DNA of 64,000 nucleotides. It comes from Chionoecetes opilio. Lineage: Eukaryota; Arthropoda; Malacostraca; Decapoda; Majidae. The DNA lies in the NCBI GenBank assembly GCA_016584305.1, contig JACEEZ010006475.1:12501-76500 (forward strand), in the 5' to 3' direction. Within the stretch, counting starts at the first letter, position 1; every line of letters begins with the position of its first letter. Positions 24,335-36,400 of the stretch are shown here, in pieces. Both the position numbers and the translations under genes were made by a program. The notes under the pieces were generated by a model, which was not told the DNA's origin, did not search any database, and was given only the letters and a program-made list of their open reading frames with translations.

Positions 24335-27300
24335 CTATTTCTTGATAATCTTGGACCAGAGAGCTTCATCTTCACTGTCCTCCCCGTCATCATCAGACCC
24401 AAACACTGGGTTACCTATGTTGACGGGCTCTGCAATGTCACCCTGTACTACCTGTAACCCACTGCCTGATACCTGCCCCTCCTCCACACTCTCCTGAAAC
24501 CCTTCCCCACCTGCTGTAATAGGAGCTTCATCTTTCTTAACCTTGGTGCCGAAGAGACGCTCATACTCCTCAATACTCCCTATCACAGACATGACTGGGT
24601 CCGCTGGCTTCTGTGTCTCTTCAACCCTCTCTGCCATGACGACCTTAGTGGCTTTTTCCTTCCTCTGAATCTTCTTACGCACTCGGCTTAACATCTTGCT
24701 ACTGGTCACTACTTTCTGGACTTTCTCGCTCTGCAGCCACCTCATGCTCCAGCTAGACCCTCCAAGCTCCATGTCATCCAAGGTGTCACTGGTGCCTTTG
24801 CTGGTCTCAATGACGCCTATGATTTCAGTGTTATGGTCCATTTTCCTCAAAGTCTTGTCTTCTGTGGGAGGAATTTCTGATGGGTCTGGTTCTGGGGAGG
24901 CACATGTTGGCTTCTTTCCTTCAACATCCTCAACTGGCTGGGTATTCTGCGTGTCACTTACTAATGTTGGACTATGAACTGCCGCTTCTTCATTCTCTAT
25001 GGCTTTTACTGCTGTCATGCTCTGATCTATCTGTGTCTCTAACTCACTTGCCTTGGAGGAGCTTTGAACACCATCAGACTCTACACTTTGTAATGAACTA
25101 TCTCTTTCTATTACCTCAGCATCTTTGACTTTTTCTCTTTTCTTTCTGTTCTTTTTCAACCATGATCTGTCTGGCATGACCATTTCAAACTTTTGGGAGG
25201 ACTTCACACGACTGCGCGTGAGTCTTGTTTCCATCTTGGCGGGCTCAGCTGGAGTCTTGGCCTTACCGAGTCCCTTCATGTCTTCACTACCCTTGTCATC
25301 CTCACATAACTGAATTTTCTCTGCTTCCTCTTCTTCACTTTTCTCTTCAAATACAGAACCAGCATCTTTGCTATCAGGCTCTGCACTTTTTGGTTCACTG
25401 ATGGGTACAAATTTCCTTTTTTTACTTTTTTCATTTTTTTCTTTTTCCTCTGTTTCATACCACACGGAAGCATCTTTAGCCTGTATGTCTACTCCTTTCT
25501 CTTTAAAATGCCTCCTTTTTACTCTCTGTTTAGAATCTGATGCTTCTGTAACTCTCTGATCTTCCTCCATTGACATTGAATTACTGGAGTCATCTCTTAT
25601 ATTATCTTTCTTCTCAATATCTTTTTCCGTTTCTGAATTTTGCTCGCTATCTGTGTGCAATTTATCTTCCATCCTTCTCTTTCTGGAACCATCATCGTCC
25701 ACCTGCCTGAAATCCACTCTTGACATATGAGATTCTGCTGTTTCAACATCTTGCATTTTCTCCCTGCTCAGTCTATCACTCCCTCTGCCTTTACCATCTA
25801 AAGCAGGCTCACCATCAATATTTTCTGCCGAGTCTTTATTCAACATTCCTCTGCCTTTACAAACTGCTTATCTTCATCAGGAATGTCACGCCCTCCTGTA
25901 TCTCTGTTTAGTTCTTCAGGGGCACTCTCTGATTCGCCATTGCTTTCACTGTCATCACCCGACTCATCCGTCGATCCATCTTTGTTTGAAGGAACATTGG
26001 AATCGACGTTATCAATATTTTTCACAGTTTGTTTCTCCCTTCTATGTTCAGTATTTTCATTGCTTATACTCTGAGTAACTTTACCGCTGCTTTTCTGTGC
26101 TGTAAATGTGTCCTGATGATGATCATTGGTCAACTTCGATGCGACACTTTCATCCATCACTCCTTTAGAGGTTTCTTTATTCCTTGTCTCAGAATCATCA
26201 ACCTTCTCCATAAGTTTCTCTTCCTGATCTGCCTGCATTGATGGCTTATCTGTTTTCTTAGTTCCGTCCAATTTTGACTTAGAACTGATAGCAAAATGCC
26301 GGTGTCTTGATTGCTTGATGCCATCTGCTTTGGTTTCTCTCAGACTCTTTTGTGTAAAAGCTTGTGATTCTGTCAGACTCTTTTGTGTAGAAACTTGTGA
26401 TTCTGTTTCACTATCTGAACTGATAACTATTTCTTCACTCCTTGCAGTAGCCTTTAAAGTCTCAAGAAGTGGCTCAACATCCCCTTTCATTCTACTCAAT
26501 TGTTTTTTCTTCAGTGGTAAATCATCAAGATCTACATTTTGAGTCAGACCAACTAGCTTCTTCTGCAGGGAGAAACTAATGCTCGCCCTCTCTATGCGGT
26601 TGGCGGGCAGCGTTTTCTGAGCTCCTGACTCCTTTGCACCTTCAGAGTTGTCATCAAAGTCTTCTTCAGAATCTACAAACTCTATGTCACACTTATGTCC
26701 CCAGTCCTCCTCTCGACTAGGACTGGTGGCCTCTGGGGACGTTTTCTTAACATCCTTCTTATTATCACCCTTGGTAGGTGATTCTCTACTCCTTTTTCTC
26801 TCAAGGTTCCTTTGCTGATGGTCACTTCTGCTGCGTCGCCTATCAGGGGTTCTTGATTTGCTGTGGCTTCGAGAGTGGCTCCGTCCCTTCCTCCTTCCGC
26901 TCCCACTCCTTCTGCTTTTCCTTTGCTGGGTCCTTTGGGGGCTTCTAGAGGGGCTTCTGCTGTGGCTTCTAGACATACTTCTGCTGCTGCTTCTTGAGGA
27001 GGAGTAGCTACTAGCACTTGAGACATCACTGGGACTGCATGCCCCTTCTTCCTCTTCACTGTCTATTTCACCTTCCTCCTTTTCCGACGCCTCTCCTGTC
27101 TTACTCTGAGAATTATTCCCTTCTGCCTGAACGTCTGGGTTTTCATCAGGTTTATCTTCAGTCTTTTCATCCTTGTCTTCCGTTGTATTTTCAGTTTGGT
27201 TCTCATTTTCTTTTGTCTTCTCTTCATCCTCGGAAGCTTTGCGTTGGCGGTAAGTCCGGTTCTTCTTAGCGCGCTTCATCCTCTCCTCAAACTCTTTCCG

Positions 27301-30300
27301 GGTGATTTTCTTCTTTGCCGCACGTTTATCAGAGGCACTCGACTCTTTCCGCCTCCTAGAACTTCTTTCCCGGCTGACATGACCACTATGGCTACGATCT
27401 CCTCTCCTTTGTGACCTTGTACTGGGGTCCTTTTTGCCGTCATGTGCTGCCTCATGACGCGATCTCCGCCCTGCCCTTCTGCCCTGGCCACTCCTCCGTC
27501 CTCTCCTCCTCTCATCAACAGCTTCATCCTCATCTCCTATCTCTCTACCCGACTCCATTTCCTTTGCATCATTCTTGGACTTAGCCGTATTTGCCACCTC
27601 CTTGTTGCCTACTGTCGCGTCTACACCTTCCCGAGTGATCTGCGAAGCGCTCTGCATCACTGCGACAATTGCATCTTCCGTGATTTTCTTCCCTCCGTCG
27701 CCCTTCTCCAGCATGGTCTTGATAATCCGAGCTCTCATCTCCAATTCTAAAAGTTCTAGGACACTCTTGCCTTCACTGCTTCCTGTGGTGTCCTCCAAAC
27801 CTGGCTCCACTTTGATCTTCTTGTGTAGAAAGGAGTTGGAAGACGGCGGCTCATTTCCTGGTTTCCCCTTTTCTCCTCTGCAACAAAATAAACTGATACA
27901 CAAAATACCCATGTGCAAGATCAAGATCAATCAACTTAACAGTTTCCATCCGTGTTTGAAAGTTTACTTGTATACACATACTACAAATACTCTTATGAAA
28001 CAGGAATGCAGTGGGTGAACAGGATTTTGTTTCTAACTTATAAGTAAGCAACCAAAGCACTCAAGGATAAATAGTGTGATCTTCAATTCTGATAAAGTTA
28101 TGCTCTGAAGTTATATCCACTAAAGGGTGAAAAAGAAATCGAGAGCAAATGGCAGTGCAGTAATCCCTTGGAAAGTGCAGGAGTCAGGTTCCTGAAAAGA
28201 CCTGCATTTTGTGAGTTCAAAGTTAGTGTTTAACCCCTTCACACTCAGATCTTTCCTTTGCTATATGAAATGGTCTGTTATTAGCCATAAAACTACGAAA
28301 AAGTAACTAAATCAAGTATAGACGTCCAGCCTCTGGCCCCTTTGCTTTTGGCTCAGTTCTTGCAGCTGGAACGTGACAGCGAGCCACGTTCCAGCCAATG
28401 AACTCATTACGTGAATTACTCATTAAGGGCTTGTTCTATGCAAAAAGTTTGTTTGACAGACCCCCATTGATTTTGACAGCACTACTCACATGTCGAATTT
28501 CAGCTCAATCCGACAATAATTAGGAGTAGTTTACGCTAATTACTCATTAAGGGCTTGTTTTACGCAAAACGTTTCTTCCGACAACCCCCATTGATATTGA
28601 CAGCACTACTTGCATGTCAAATTTCAGCTCAATCCGACAATATTTAGGAGTAGTTATACACTTTTTGGCGGAAACTTGGTTCCACGGGTCTTATGGTAAG
28701 AGACAGCGAGCGAAGCTCGCTGTCAATAAAACAAATTAGCTAATGGACAAGGATATTAAGCAGGTCATATATATATAATATTGCTTATGTTCATTAAAAT
28801 CGTCAAATGGTGGTTATATTACAATGAAAATTACGTTCTGGGCCTCAAGGGGTTAACATTCACTCCATTGACTTACTTTGAGTTGGTTTCACGGTGTTTT
28901 GGATCTTCATTGACAGGTTCTTCCTTGTCTTCTTCCTCATCCTCACTACCCGATGAACCCTCCATCACCTGACCTGATGAGCCACAGGAATGTTAAGCTT
29001 AGTATGTAATAGTGAATATTGTGTTCTGCCAATCTGATGCAGATAATTAAATGCAAACCAAACTACAAAACCTGATTCATTTGCTAATTTTCCTACTTCT
29101 TGACTCTTTCTGCTTTCATGTACATCTTTCATCTATTTTCTTTCATCTATTTTTTTACCATCTTGCAGCACTAGACTTCTTAGAATCGACAAAATCTTAC
29201 CACCTGTCCAGTGGTTCACCATTCACTACTACCACTATACTTTCCTGCCCTCAATCACCATCATAAACAATAAATATGTGTATGTGATAGTGCAACTTAT
29301 TCCTTTGACAGCAAGGGCAAGGAAGACAATAGTTACTTACCATTAATAGAACACAAGATCCTCTTCTTGCTATTCCTCGCAATTCATGAAGACACAACTT
29401 TTTGAGTTCTTTCAGGGAATGCTCTGAAACCCATGAAATACATGTTGACATGAGAATATTATTATCATTATTTTTTTTCATTGCGTCTTCCAATTAATTT
29501 CAAAATGAACAAAAATATATATAACAACCTTACATAGAGGAGGAAGAGGATATAGTGGGGGAGTATTTGTTTGGAGATGGGAATATGGAAGAAGCAAAAA
29601 GAACAATCAACAGTTTTTGGATGACCAGAGAAAATAAGAGGAAAGAAAGAGAAAGAAACTAAAATATAGAATAGGAGAAGACAACTAAATAAAGACCCAG
29701 ACAGCAAGAAGAAACACGTCAGGGAGTGCCGATGAAAAAGGCCAGACTCCCGACCCACAACTGAACTGAACTGAAATATCAATAAAAATGCATTACAAAG
29801 GCTGCCCTACATGAGCTCTTCCCCTAGTGTTGTGAGGAGACCCACCTTGAGCACCGGGGGAAGCATGGCCTCCAGCTTGGATCCCCGTATTGTGGTGAAC
29901 ATCTGGTTGACAAGTTCCTCCTGATCAGTGATGTAGTGTGACAAAGGATACACCTTCTCCTCCAAATCCAACTTGTCTGGCTCACTCTCATTGTCAATTT
30001 TCTGGGAAAACACAGTTAAGCACTTTTAAGGTTCTGTGACATAAGATAGTGCTACAAAATGAAGAATAATATATATTGCAAGTATTTAGATTTTTTACTT
30101 TTTTTTACATTTTGGCCTATAGCGCGTGTAGGCAGTGACCTCCAGGGGTGGGATGGAAGGTCCTGGAGGTTCACTTGAGGGCTATGATGGATTGATGGTT
30201 GCCCCTCGCCCGTGGTGGCGCAGACAGGATTTTTATAGTGGCGCCTGTGATTAGAGGCTCATGCTGCCCCCCTGTGTCCTCCAATGCACTCACCAGCGAA

Positions 30301-30748
30301 GTTAGAGTTAATGGGCAGCATGTGGGTGTTCATGTGGGTGTTGACCACTCAACCATTGCCGAAAGATTTTTGGCTCTGGCGAGATTCGATCTCAGTACAC
30401 CACGCTCGCCACTTCCACACGACTAACCACTTGGCCACCGCCTCCCCAAAACTTACACTGAACAACTTATGATACAAGTTTTATTGCATGATGAGCAGAA
30501 TTATAACATCATCATCAAGAGCAAGAGTATACTGATGTTGCACACACTTGATTGTGGTCATGTTAAAAACAAATTCAAACATTATAATCTAACGTGAACG
30601 CAAATATTTGGGGTCTAACATTCCACCATTGGTCTTTAATTCATGCTCACCTCTGCTTCCTTAATTTCTGCTTTAATTTCTTCTTTTTCATCTTCTTCAT
30701 CTTCACCTTATTCAGCTTGGGCGCGACGGCTGCGTCTTGGGTCACCAT
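24335..30748 (-). CDS. CAAP1: CAAP1-like protein with long SR-rich extension (five exons, one frameshift)
   Basis: Homologue of caspase activity and apoptosis inhibitor 1, whose human relative restrains caspase-10-linked mitochondrial apoptosis. Exons on the minus strand: 30748-30707, 30001-29846, 29421-29341, 28968-28877, then 27877 to about 25840 continuing to 24335; phases 0, 0, 0, 2 are consistent. The conserved core spans residues 28-93 (LSHYITDQEELVNQMF, KLEAMLPPVLK, then HSLKELKKLCLHEL), followed by an acidic stretch. LELLELEMRARIIK at 164-177 matches the diagnostic family motif, which ends the much shorter human protein. An SR-rich segment lies near residues 410-490, then low-complexity charged sequence ending DEALWSKIIKK. 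The first long frame stops at 25840 (802 residues); the next frame opens at about 25869 and runs to 24335, adding about 500 residues, so an indel is likely. Start 30748 follows an acceptor-like TTCCTACAG, hinting at a non-coding upstream exon. Confidence 0.88.
28230..28856. mobile_element. TTAA-flanked MITE family C, interrupted by an insertion
   Basis: In reverse orientation relative to the copy at 20062. It starts TTAACCCCTTCACACTCAGA and ends GGCCTCAAGGGGTTAA. Compared with 55357-55568, the element is split after about 28313 and resumes at about 28731 (CAAATTAGCTAATGGACAAG). The roughly 415-bp insert carries its own tandem duplication. The element lies in CAAP1 intron 4, only 20 bp from the exon 4 donor. 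Confidence 0.85.
28421..28662. repeat. Tandem duplication of about 122 bp inside the insertion
   Basis: ATTACTCATTAAGGGCTTGT begins both copies (about 28421 and 28541). Both contain TTGACAGCACTACT and TCAGCTCAATCCGACAAT. Confidence 0.85.
29560..29775. repeat. Dispersed repeat family E, copy 1 (CAAP1 intron)
   Basis: Shares TCAACAGTTTTTGGA, GAGAAGACAACTAA and TAAAGACCCAGACAGCAAGA with 31600-31740. Class unknown; open frames in it are not conserved. Confidence 0.65.
30110..30447 (-). mobile_element. tRNA-derived SINE (family F), copy 1
   Basis: Read on the minus strand, the head GGGGAGGCGGTGGCCAAGTG is followed by GTTAGTCGTG and a B-box-like GAGATCGAATCTC, resembling a serine-type tRNA. A body of about 240 bp follows, then an A-rich tail (T-rich on the plus strand at 30092-30110). 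A second copy lies at 58284-58603 in the same orientation. It is located in CAAP1 intron 1. Confidence 0.88.
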
Positions 30749-31599
30749 GATTCTGTAGGAACACATAGCATCAATAATAATGACAAAGTTTTCTCTACCT
30801 TTCTGACCTATGCCTATAGATCTATCCATCAATCTATCTGTCTACATATTCCTGCCCTTTTTGTTGTATTCATACTGTTGACGAGTTCTCAGTTCGTGTT
30901 TCGATAAGAATTACAGTCTTCGACAGTTAACATAATTAAGTAAAGCAGGGAGCTACAGACACGTATTGGACATGTGTAAAGGCACTGCACACCTTAAATA
31001 TACTAATAAATAGACAATATTAATCCCAGGTATCTTAGGTCAAAAAAAAAAAAAAATCCGGGTTTATGCCTTCCTCCTCTCAGTATACATGGCTGGAATG
31101 GCATATTTAGGGCCTTTCACACACCCTCACATGTATATAATGTAACACACACACTAAATAACACCTATAACACCATTAGTAACACGAGTTATAGCGGTTA
31201 TATGAGCACAGAACACTAACTAGCCCTACCTTCTCAGCGTACAGCGACTCTCTCACTAATGTTGTTGTGAACGCTACGAACACATTGTATTTCTCGCCAT
31301 TTCTCTCTATTTATCTATTATTATCATTATTATTGCCTTTATGTCTGCTTTATCCACTTTCTTGCTATTTTTTTCTTATGTTTCTCTCTTTTATATATAT
31401 TTTTTTTTCTTCCACTTTTTATATTGAGTTATTTATTCAATCCTCTGGTTGTTGCACCTTTCTTAATCATGTGTAGAGGGAGAAAAGAGGGAGATGAAGG
31501 GGTGTGGAGGAGAGAGAACCTTGTTTTGGGTCCGTGGGCTGCATCGTCCGCAGCGCCACAATGTTTTGATTTGGCTGAGGGAAGCACGCAGGGTGGTGG

Positions 31600-31740
31600 A
31601 GTGTTGGGAAAAAGAATTATCAACAGTTTTTGGACAACCAGGGAAAAGAAGAGGTGGGAAAGTGAAAGAAATTAAAAGAAAATAAGAGAAGACAACTAAG
31701 TAAAGACCCAAACAGCAAGAAGAGACGGTACCGGGAACTG
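31600..31740. repeat. Dispersed repeat family E, copy 2
   Basis: Same orientation as 29560-29775, with the shared blocks TCAACAGTTTTTGGACAACC and AAGACAACTAAGTAAAGACC. It lies in the intergenic stretch between CAAP1 and MCAT, where no other gene is visible. Confidence 0.65.
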
Positions 31741-31912
31741 ACGCCGATCGGAACTCGCCGCCGTCGGTGAGTGTTCCAATTCTTGATATTACAGGTCCCA
31801 ATATATACATTTATTCAGGTTATATCCGTGTTTCTGCATTCAGGGATGAAATACCAGCAATAGCTTGATCAGTTAGGTTAGGTTAGATGCCAATGTCCTG
31901 GTTAGGTAAAAA

Positions 31913-31984
31913 TTTCTACAACGTTTTATAGATATGACCTGTTTAGTATTCTTGTCGACTAACTAATTTGTGTATTGAGTGACT
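31913..31984. mobile_element. Left part of a split family C MITE
   Basis: TTTTATAGATATGACCTGTT then TAGTATTCTTGTCGACTAAC matches the middle of family C. The first part is missing. The second half resumes at 33384 after a 1.4-kb insertion. Confidence 0.75.
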
Positions 31985-32099
31985 GGTAAATTTCTAGCGT
32001 TTGCCCATACTCTTCCCCTTCCCCCAAACAAGAAAAGTACATACCCACACACACCCCAGCCCACCCCAGCCATCACACCTACCATTACCCCACCCCATG

Positions 32100-32142
<43 letters not shown>

Positions 32143-33383
32143 CTAGCCCCGCCCCATAAATATGTGGGGGGAGGGGTGCACCGTCCCCCTAGTAGCCCTC
32201 CCAAGTGGGGGCCCACCCAGGGCAGCAGAAAGCCTTGGGCCCCTGCCAGCCTCCCGGTGACGTCACAACCACCACCGTGACGTCATGACTTAGGCCCCGC
32301 CCACGTAAATATATTTAAAAAACACTTTTTTTGTTCCTGGTTCAATCTTGGATCTGATTACATTTTTAGAATTGGCATTTCATATCATGAATTTTGATAT
32401 ATCTACCATGATTTTTAATGCGATATTTAAAAATTCGATAAAAATTCGAAGAAATATGGCGCTGGTGGCGCCCCCTATATAGTCTGTTTATTTTGATAGT
32501 TCTCCCGCCAATTCCAGGTTTATGAGGCTTTTCTTGTTTGTCTGATTTATATCTAATATTTCACATAGACAATGTACGTAATGAAGCCTGTTATGAGGCT
32601 ATTGACATGAAGGCATCAAGTCTTGTTCTGTCACGTCAACACTATTTCTCCGCAAAAAAAAAAATAATAATAATTCTTGGGTTTGAGCAATAATTGTGTT
32701 AGATAATTAACCCAATATGTCTGTAGTATTTTTTAGATATGTTATCATGCTTGTTTCACGGTCCTAAGTTCGGGCTTGGCATAGCCCTATGTATTTTTTG
32801 TATTCCTTTTTTTTTCCCCTTTTTTCCATCTTATCTCCTAAGCGTAGATGTATTAGGTGTTATGTTTCTTGATTTATTGGAAGGTTTGTTCATTCATTTA
32901 AACCGTTATTTACGCTGTCATGATGTCTGCCTAGCGGAAAGTACTCTCGTGTTTACCCTGTGACGTCATCACTTGCCCCCAATAATCTAACTAACCTCCG
33001 CTACATCAAATCTAACCTAACCTCCTTCAGGGGAGGGTTCCGCCCCCCTTGACCCCCGATAATTTAACCTAACCTCTTAACAGCCCCCTTGACCCCCACC
33101 CCCGGTAATCTAACAAAATTGTACCTGACCTCCTAGCGGGGGGGGGGGGTCTCGACACTCCGGTCATCATTCTGAGGATCGTCAGGTTCACACATCTCTG
33201 GACTCGGGAGAAATCCAATCCATTATCCCTTGATCTGGGGAATTTTTACAACACCCCCTAACTCACAAACTATGTGCTTGCGGCGCATATTTTGTACCCC
33301 AGCCAAATATCCTGCATTCCCCCAAGTCCACAAGCTTGTTTTGGGGGAGAGGGGGGAGTATGGCCAAACACTAGAATAATACC
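31985..33383. mobile_element. 1.4-kb TIR element nested in a MITE
   Basis: Left end GGTAAATTTCTAGCGTTTGC and right end (reverse complement) GGTATTATTCTAGTGTTTGG form imperfect terminal inverted repeats of about 48 bp. GTGACT at 31979-31984 is repeated at 33384-33389, giving a 6-bp target-site duplication inside the disrupted family C MITE. The interior has a (CA)n run, CCTAACCT tracts and no recognisable transposase. A shorter relative lies at 62882-63546. Confidence 0.88.
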
Positions 33384-33461
33384 GTGACTTTTCTTAATTT
33401 TATGGCTCGACAACATACAATTTTTTATAGCAAAGGAAAGATCTGGATGTGAAGCGGTTAA
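33384..33461. mobile_element. Right part of the split family C MITE
   Basis: GTGACTTTTCTTAATTTTAT to GAAGCGGTTAA completes the element begun before 31985. Its end lies 28 bp upstream of the MCAT start codon. Confidence 0.8.
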
Positions 33462-33489
33462 TGTGGCAAAAATGTGTGTCTTCTAGGTG

Positions 33490-36400
33490 ATGTTGCGTCA
33501 ATGGGTGCAGCAAATCGGCCTCCACTCCAGGACCTCGTATCACCACTTCCTATACAGGTCAACGTGTCCTAAATTCTCAACATCCAGTATTCATTTCAGG
33601 AGAAAAGACTCAAGAGGTGATGGTAGTTCTGTCGAAAGTAAGTGTTAATTACGCATTTATCATTGTCATTAATATACAAATTAACATAAGTGTTATTTTT
33701 GTACTAGTCTAGCAGGGTTTAATAAAATAAAAATGGAATATCTTCAAAGTACACAACCTCTACCCATCATCAGATATTATAACTGGAAATAAGGAGAAAC
33801 TGGTTCACAAATAGGGTGGTGAATGATTGGAATGGACTCAGTAGTCAGGTGGTCAGTGCGGAGTCAATAGGAAGCTCTAAAAGGAGTCTGGATAAATTCA
33901 TGGATGGGGATAAAAGGTGGATGTAGGTAGTGTTAAGGAACAGGAACTACCTCTTGTAGGTCTCGCGTATTCTTGTAGCTTCCTTATTTTCTTATGTTCT
34001 TATATTTACAGGAATGCATGCCCTTTTCAATGATTTGTTAGCCACAGAACATATATATTTAATATTTCACACAGGAGAAGGCACTGGAAGCTTGTACTCA
34101 GAAGATAAGAACATAAGAAAATAAGGAAACTACAAGAGTCCGTGAGACCTACACAAGGTAGCTCCTGTTACCTAACACTACCTACATCCACCTTTCATCC
34201 CCATCCATGAATTTATCTAGCCTCCCTTTAAAGCTCTCTAATGACTCCGCACTAACTACTGTACCTGTCTACTGAGTCCATTCCAATCATTTACCACCCT
34301 GTTTGTGAACCAGTTTTCCCTATTTCTTTTTTAAATCTACGCTTTTCCAGATGATGATTCCATAGAAAAGTACACCAGTCAAGAAACTCCCAAAGAGCTG
34401 CTGGACAATGCCGCGCTGTACGACAACACTGTGGACACTCCCGATGATGTGTGGACCCAAGGACCTTACCCCCACCAGAGTAACTATAGGTAAGGCAGCA
34501 GGGAGGACCAGCTGTTAGTCGGTCAGCCCCGGTCCGAAATTTTGCTCACCGGTATCAAATTAGGGCGAGAATGCTAAGAGTGTTTTTTGAGAAGGTATAA
34601 ATGCCTAGAGTTAGAAAACATGTGATAGCATTGTGGGGGTGGCAGCTTTATATGAGTTATCTCCCTTTTTCCAAAATGGCCGCCAAAATACACCCAATAA
34701 TTATGAAATTTTTAAATTTCGTTTTATGGGCCTATACTATCATGTAGAGCTTTTCCTGGTGATTCCAACGGTATGCTTATTTGTTCCCTAGCTTCGATAT
34801 TTGTCCCCCAAATCGGCTTTTCCTCTAGGGGAAGAACCACTTTTCCCCTGGCCTAGGGCAATTTTCCGTTCGGATATGTGACGAAGTCTGATCTATGATC
34901 TTGTTGATATCTGTAGACTTTGCCTTCCAAAGCTTGAGCTCCCTATGTAGATTTTGATTTTCCAAGACAACATCCTTTAATGAGACACAGCATGGAACCA
35001 TCAACAACTTTCCCTTGTCGTCGGAAAATATTTCTACTGCACCTCCAAGCTCGGATTTCAGTCTTCTGTGCATATTCTTCTTTGTTGAATCCTTCAGAAG
35101 ATTAACTCCACCAGACAACATTAATGATTCCAATTTTGTGGTCAAGGAGGTGACTGGTATAATCCTCTTGTTGGGGATAATATCTTCTCTGATGTATTCG
35201 AAAAGTTCTTGGTAAGCTTCTCCTTCAACCTTGTGATACAGTATAAATTCATCTGTTACTTTCTCTTCTTCATTCTCATTGCTGTCCTCTTTGTTCCTAG
35301 TGTAATTCCTATAGCATGAAGCGTGGTAGTGTGCCTCTGCGGCAACAATGTCTCTACTGGTTAGTGCTATCATCCTGCCGTCTGCATTTCTGACGGCACT
35401 CTCTCTTAGTGTTTGATCTACTCTCAGTTGTGAAGCTAGCGTAAGTGTTTCACGTGTATTGGAGTGCTTTTTGAACTTGACCTTGCTACAGAATACGCAG
35501 ATCGGAGCATAAACTCTTGATTCATGTGTTGATGTTCTGGAAGACTTTTTTGGAGGACAGTCACTACTACCAGATAGATCACTACTACATTCACCTGCTT
35601 TACTTTCAGAGTTTCCAAGTCTTTTCATGGTGAAACATGCTTCTACATTTTCGATGATAGAATATAATTGGAACTTCTTGTCCTGAGCGTTTTTGAAACG
35701 TCTAGAATGGGGACATGGTTTCCTGACTTTGGCGGCTTCAAGTAAGGTTAACCAGGAGGCATGGCTTTGAGGACTGACAAAATGTTCATCTCCGTCGGAT
35801 ACTGCCTGGTGTATGATGCACAGTTTCTTGGCGGGTGCCTGTGGCGTTTCCATGTTAACGGACATTCCAGGCCTCCTACGTTGAAGTTCCACAGCTACAC
35901 GACACCGGATTCTGGTCCCGGATTCTTCTCTACATCACCAGCCTTCAACAATAGCTTCGAGAGGTAGTCGGCTGCTACTTTACCTCTCCACTCCAAAAAC
36001 CCGACTTTCTCTGAACGCACGACCTGCGGGCCGGCTGGTCTTCCGGCAGTGGTGGTCTCCTCGAGGGTCTCCAACGTCGCCAGTCGATCGTCCGGTCCGT
36101 CTCTCGCCGATGAAATACGACACCTGAAAAAGATTTTTTTTTTTAATTATATGTATGTATATTTATATAATTATATAATATACAGTTTGGAAAAGGGGGA
36201 TAACTCCCATAAAGCTGCCACTGCCACAATGCTATCACATGTTTTCTAACTCTAGGCATTTATACCTTCCCAAAAAACACTATTAGCATTCTCGCCCTAA
36301 TTTGATACCGACCAACCCCCCAGGCTGATCGCCTATGTCAAGAGAGGCAGAGAGGGAACACACTTAACCCCTTGAGACCCATAACTTAATTTCCATTGTA

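Noticed and set aside
25840..25869. Programmed ribosomal frameshift in CAAP1
   Set aside because: No slippery heptamer followed by a structure is evident. A simple indel explains the two frames.
29468..29782. Membrane protein encoded on the minus strand in CAAP1 intron 2
   Set aside because: The hydrophobic frame comes from a dispersed repeat also present at 31600-31740 without a conserved reading frame.
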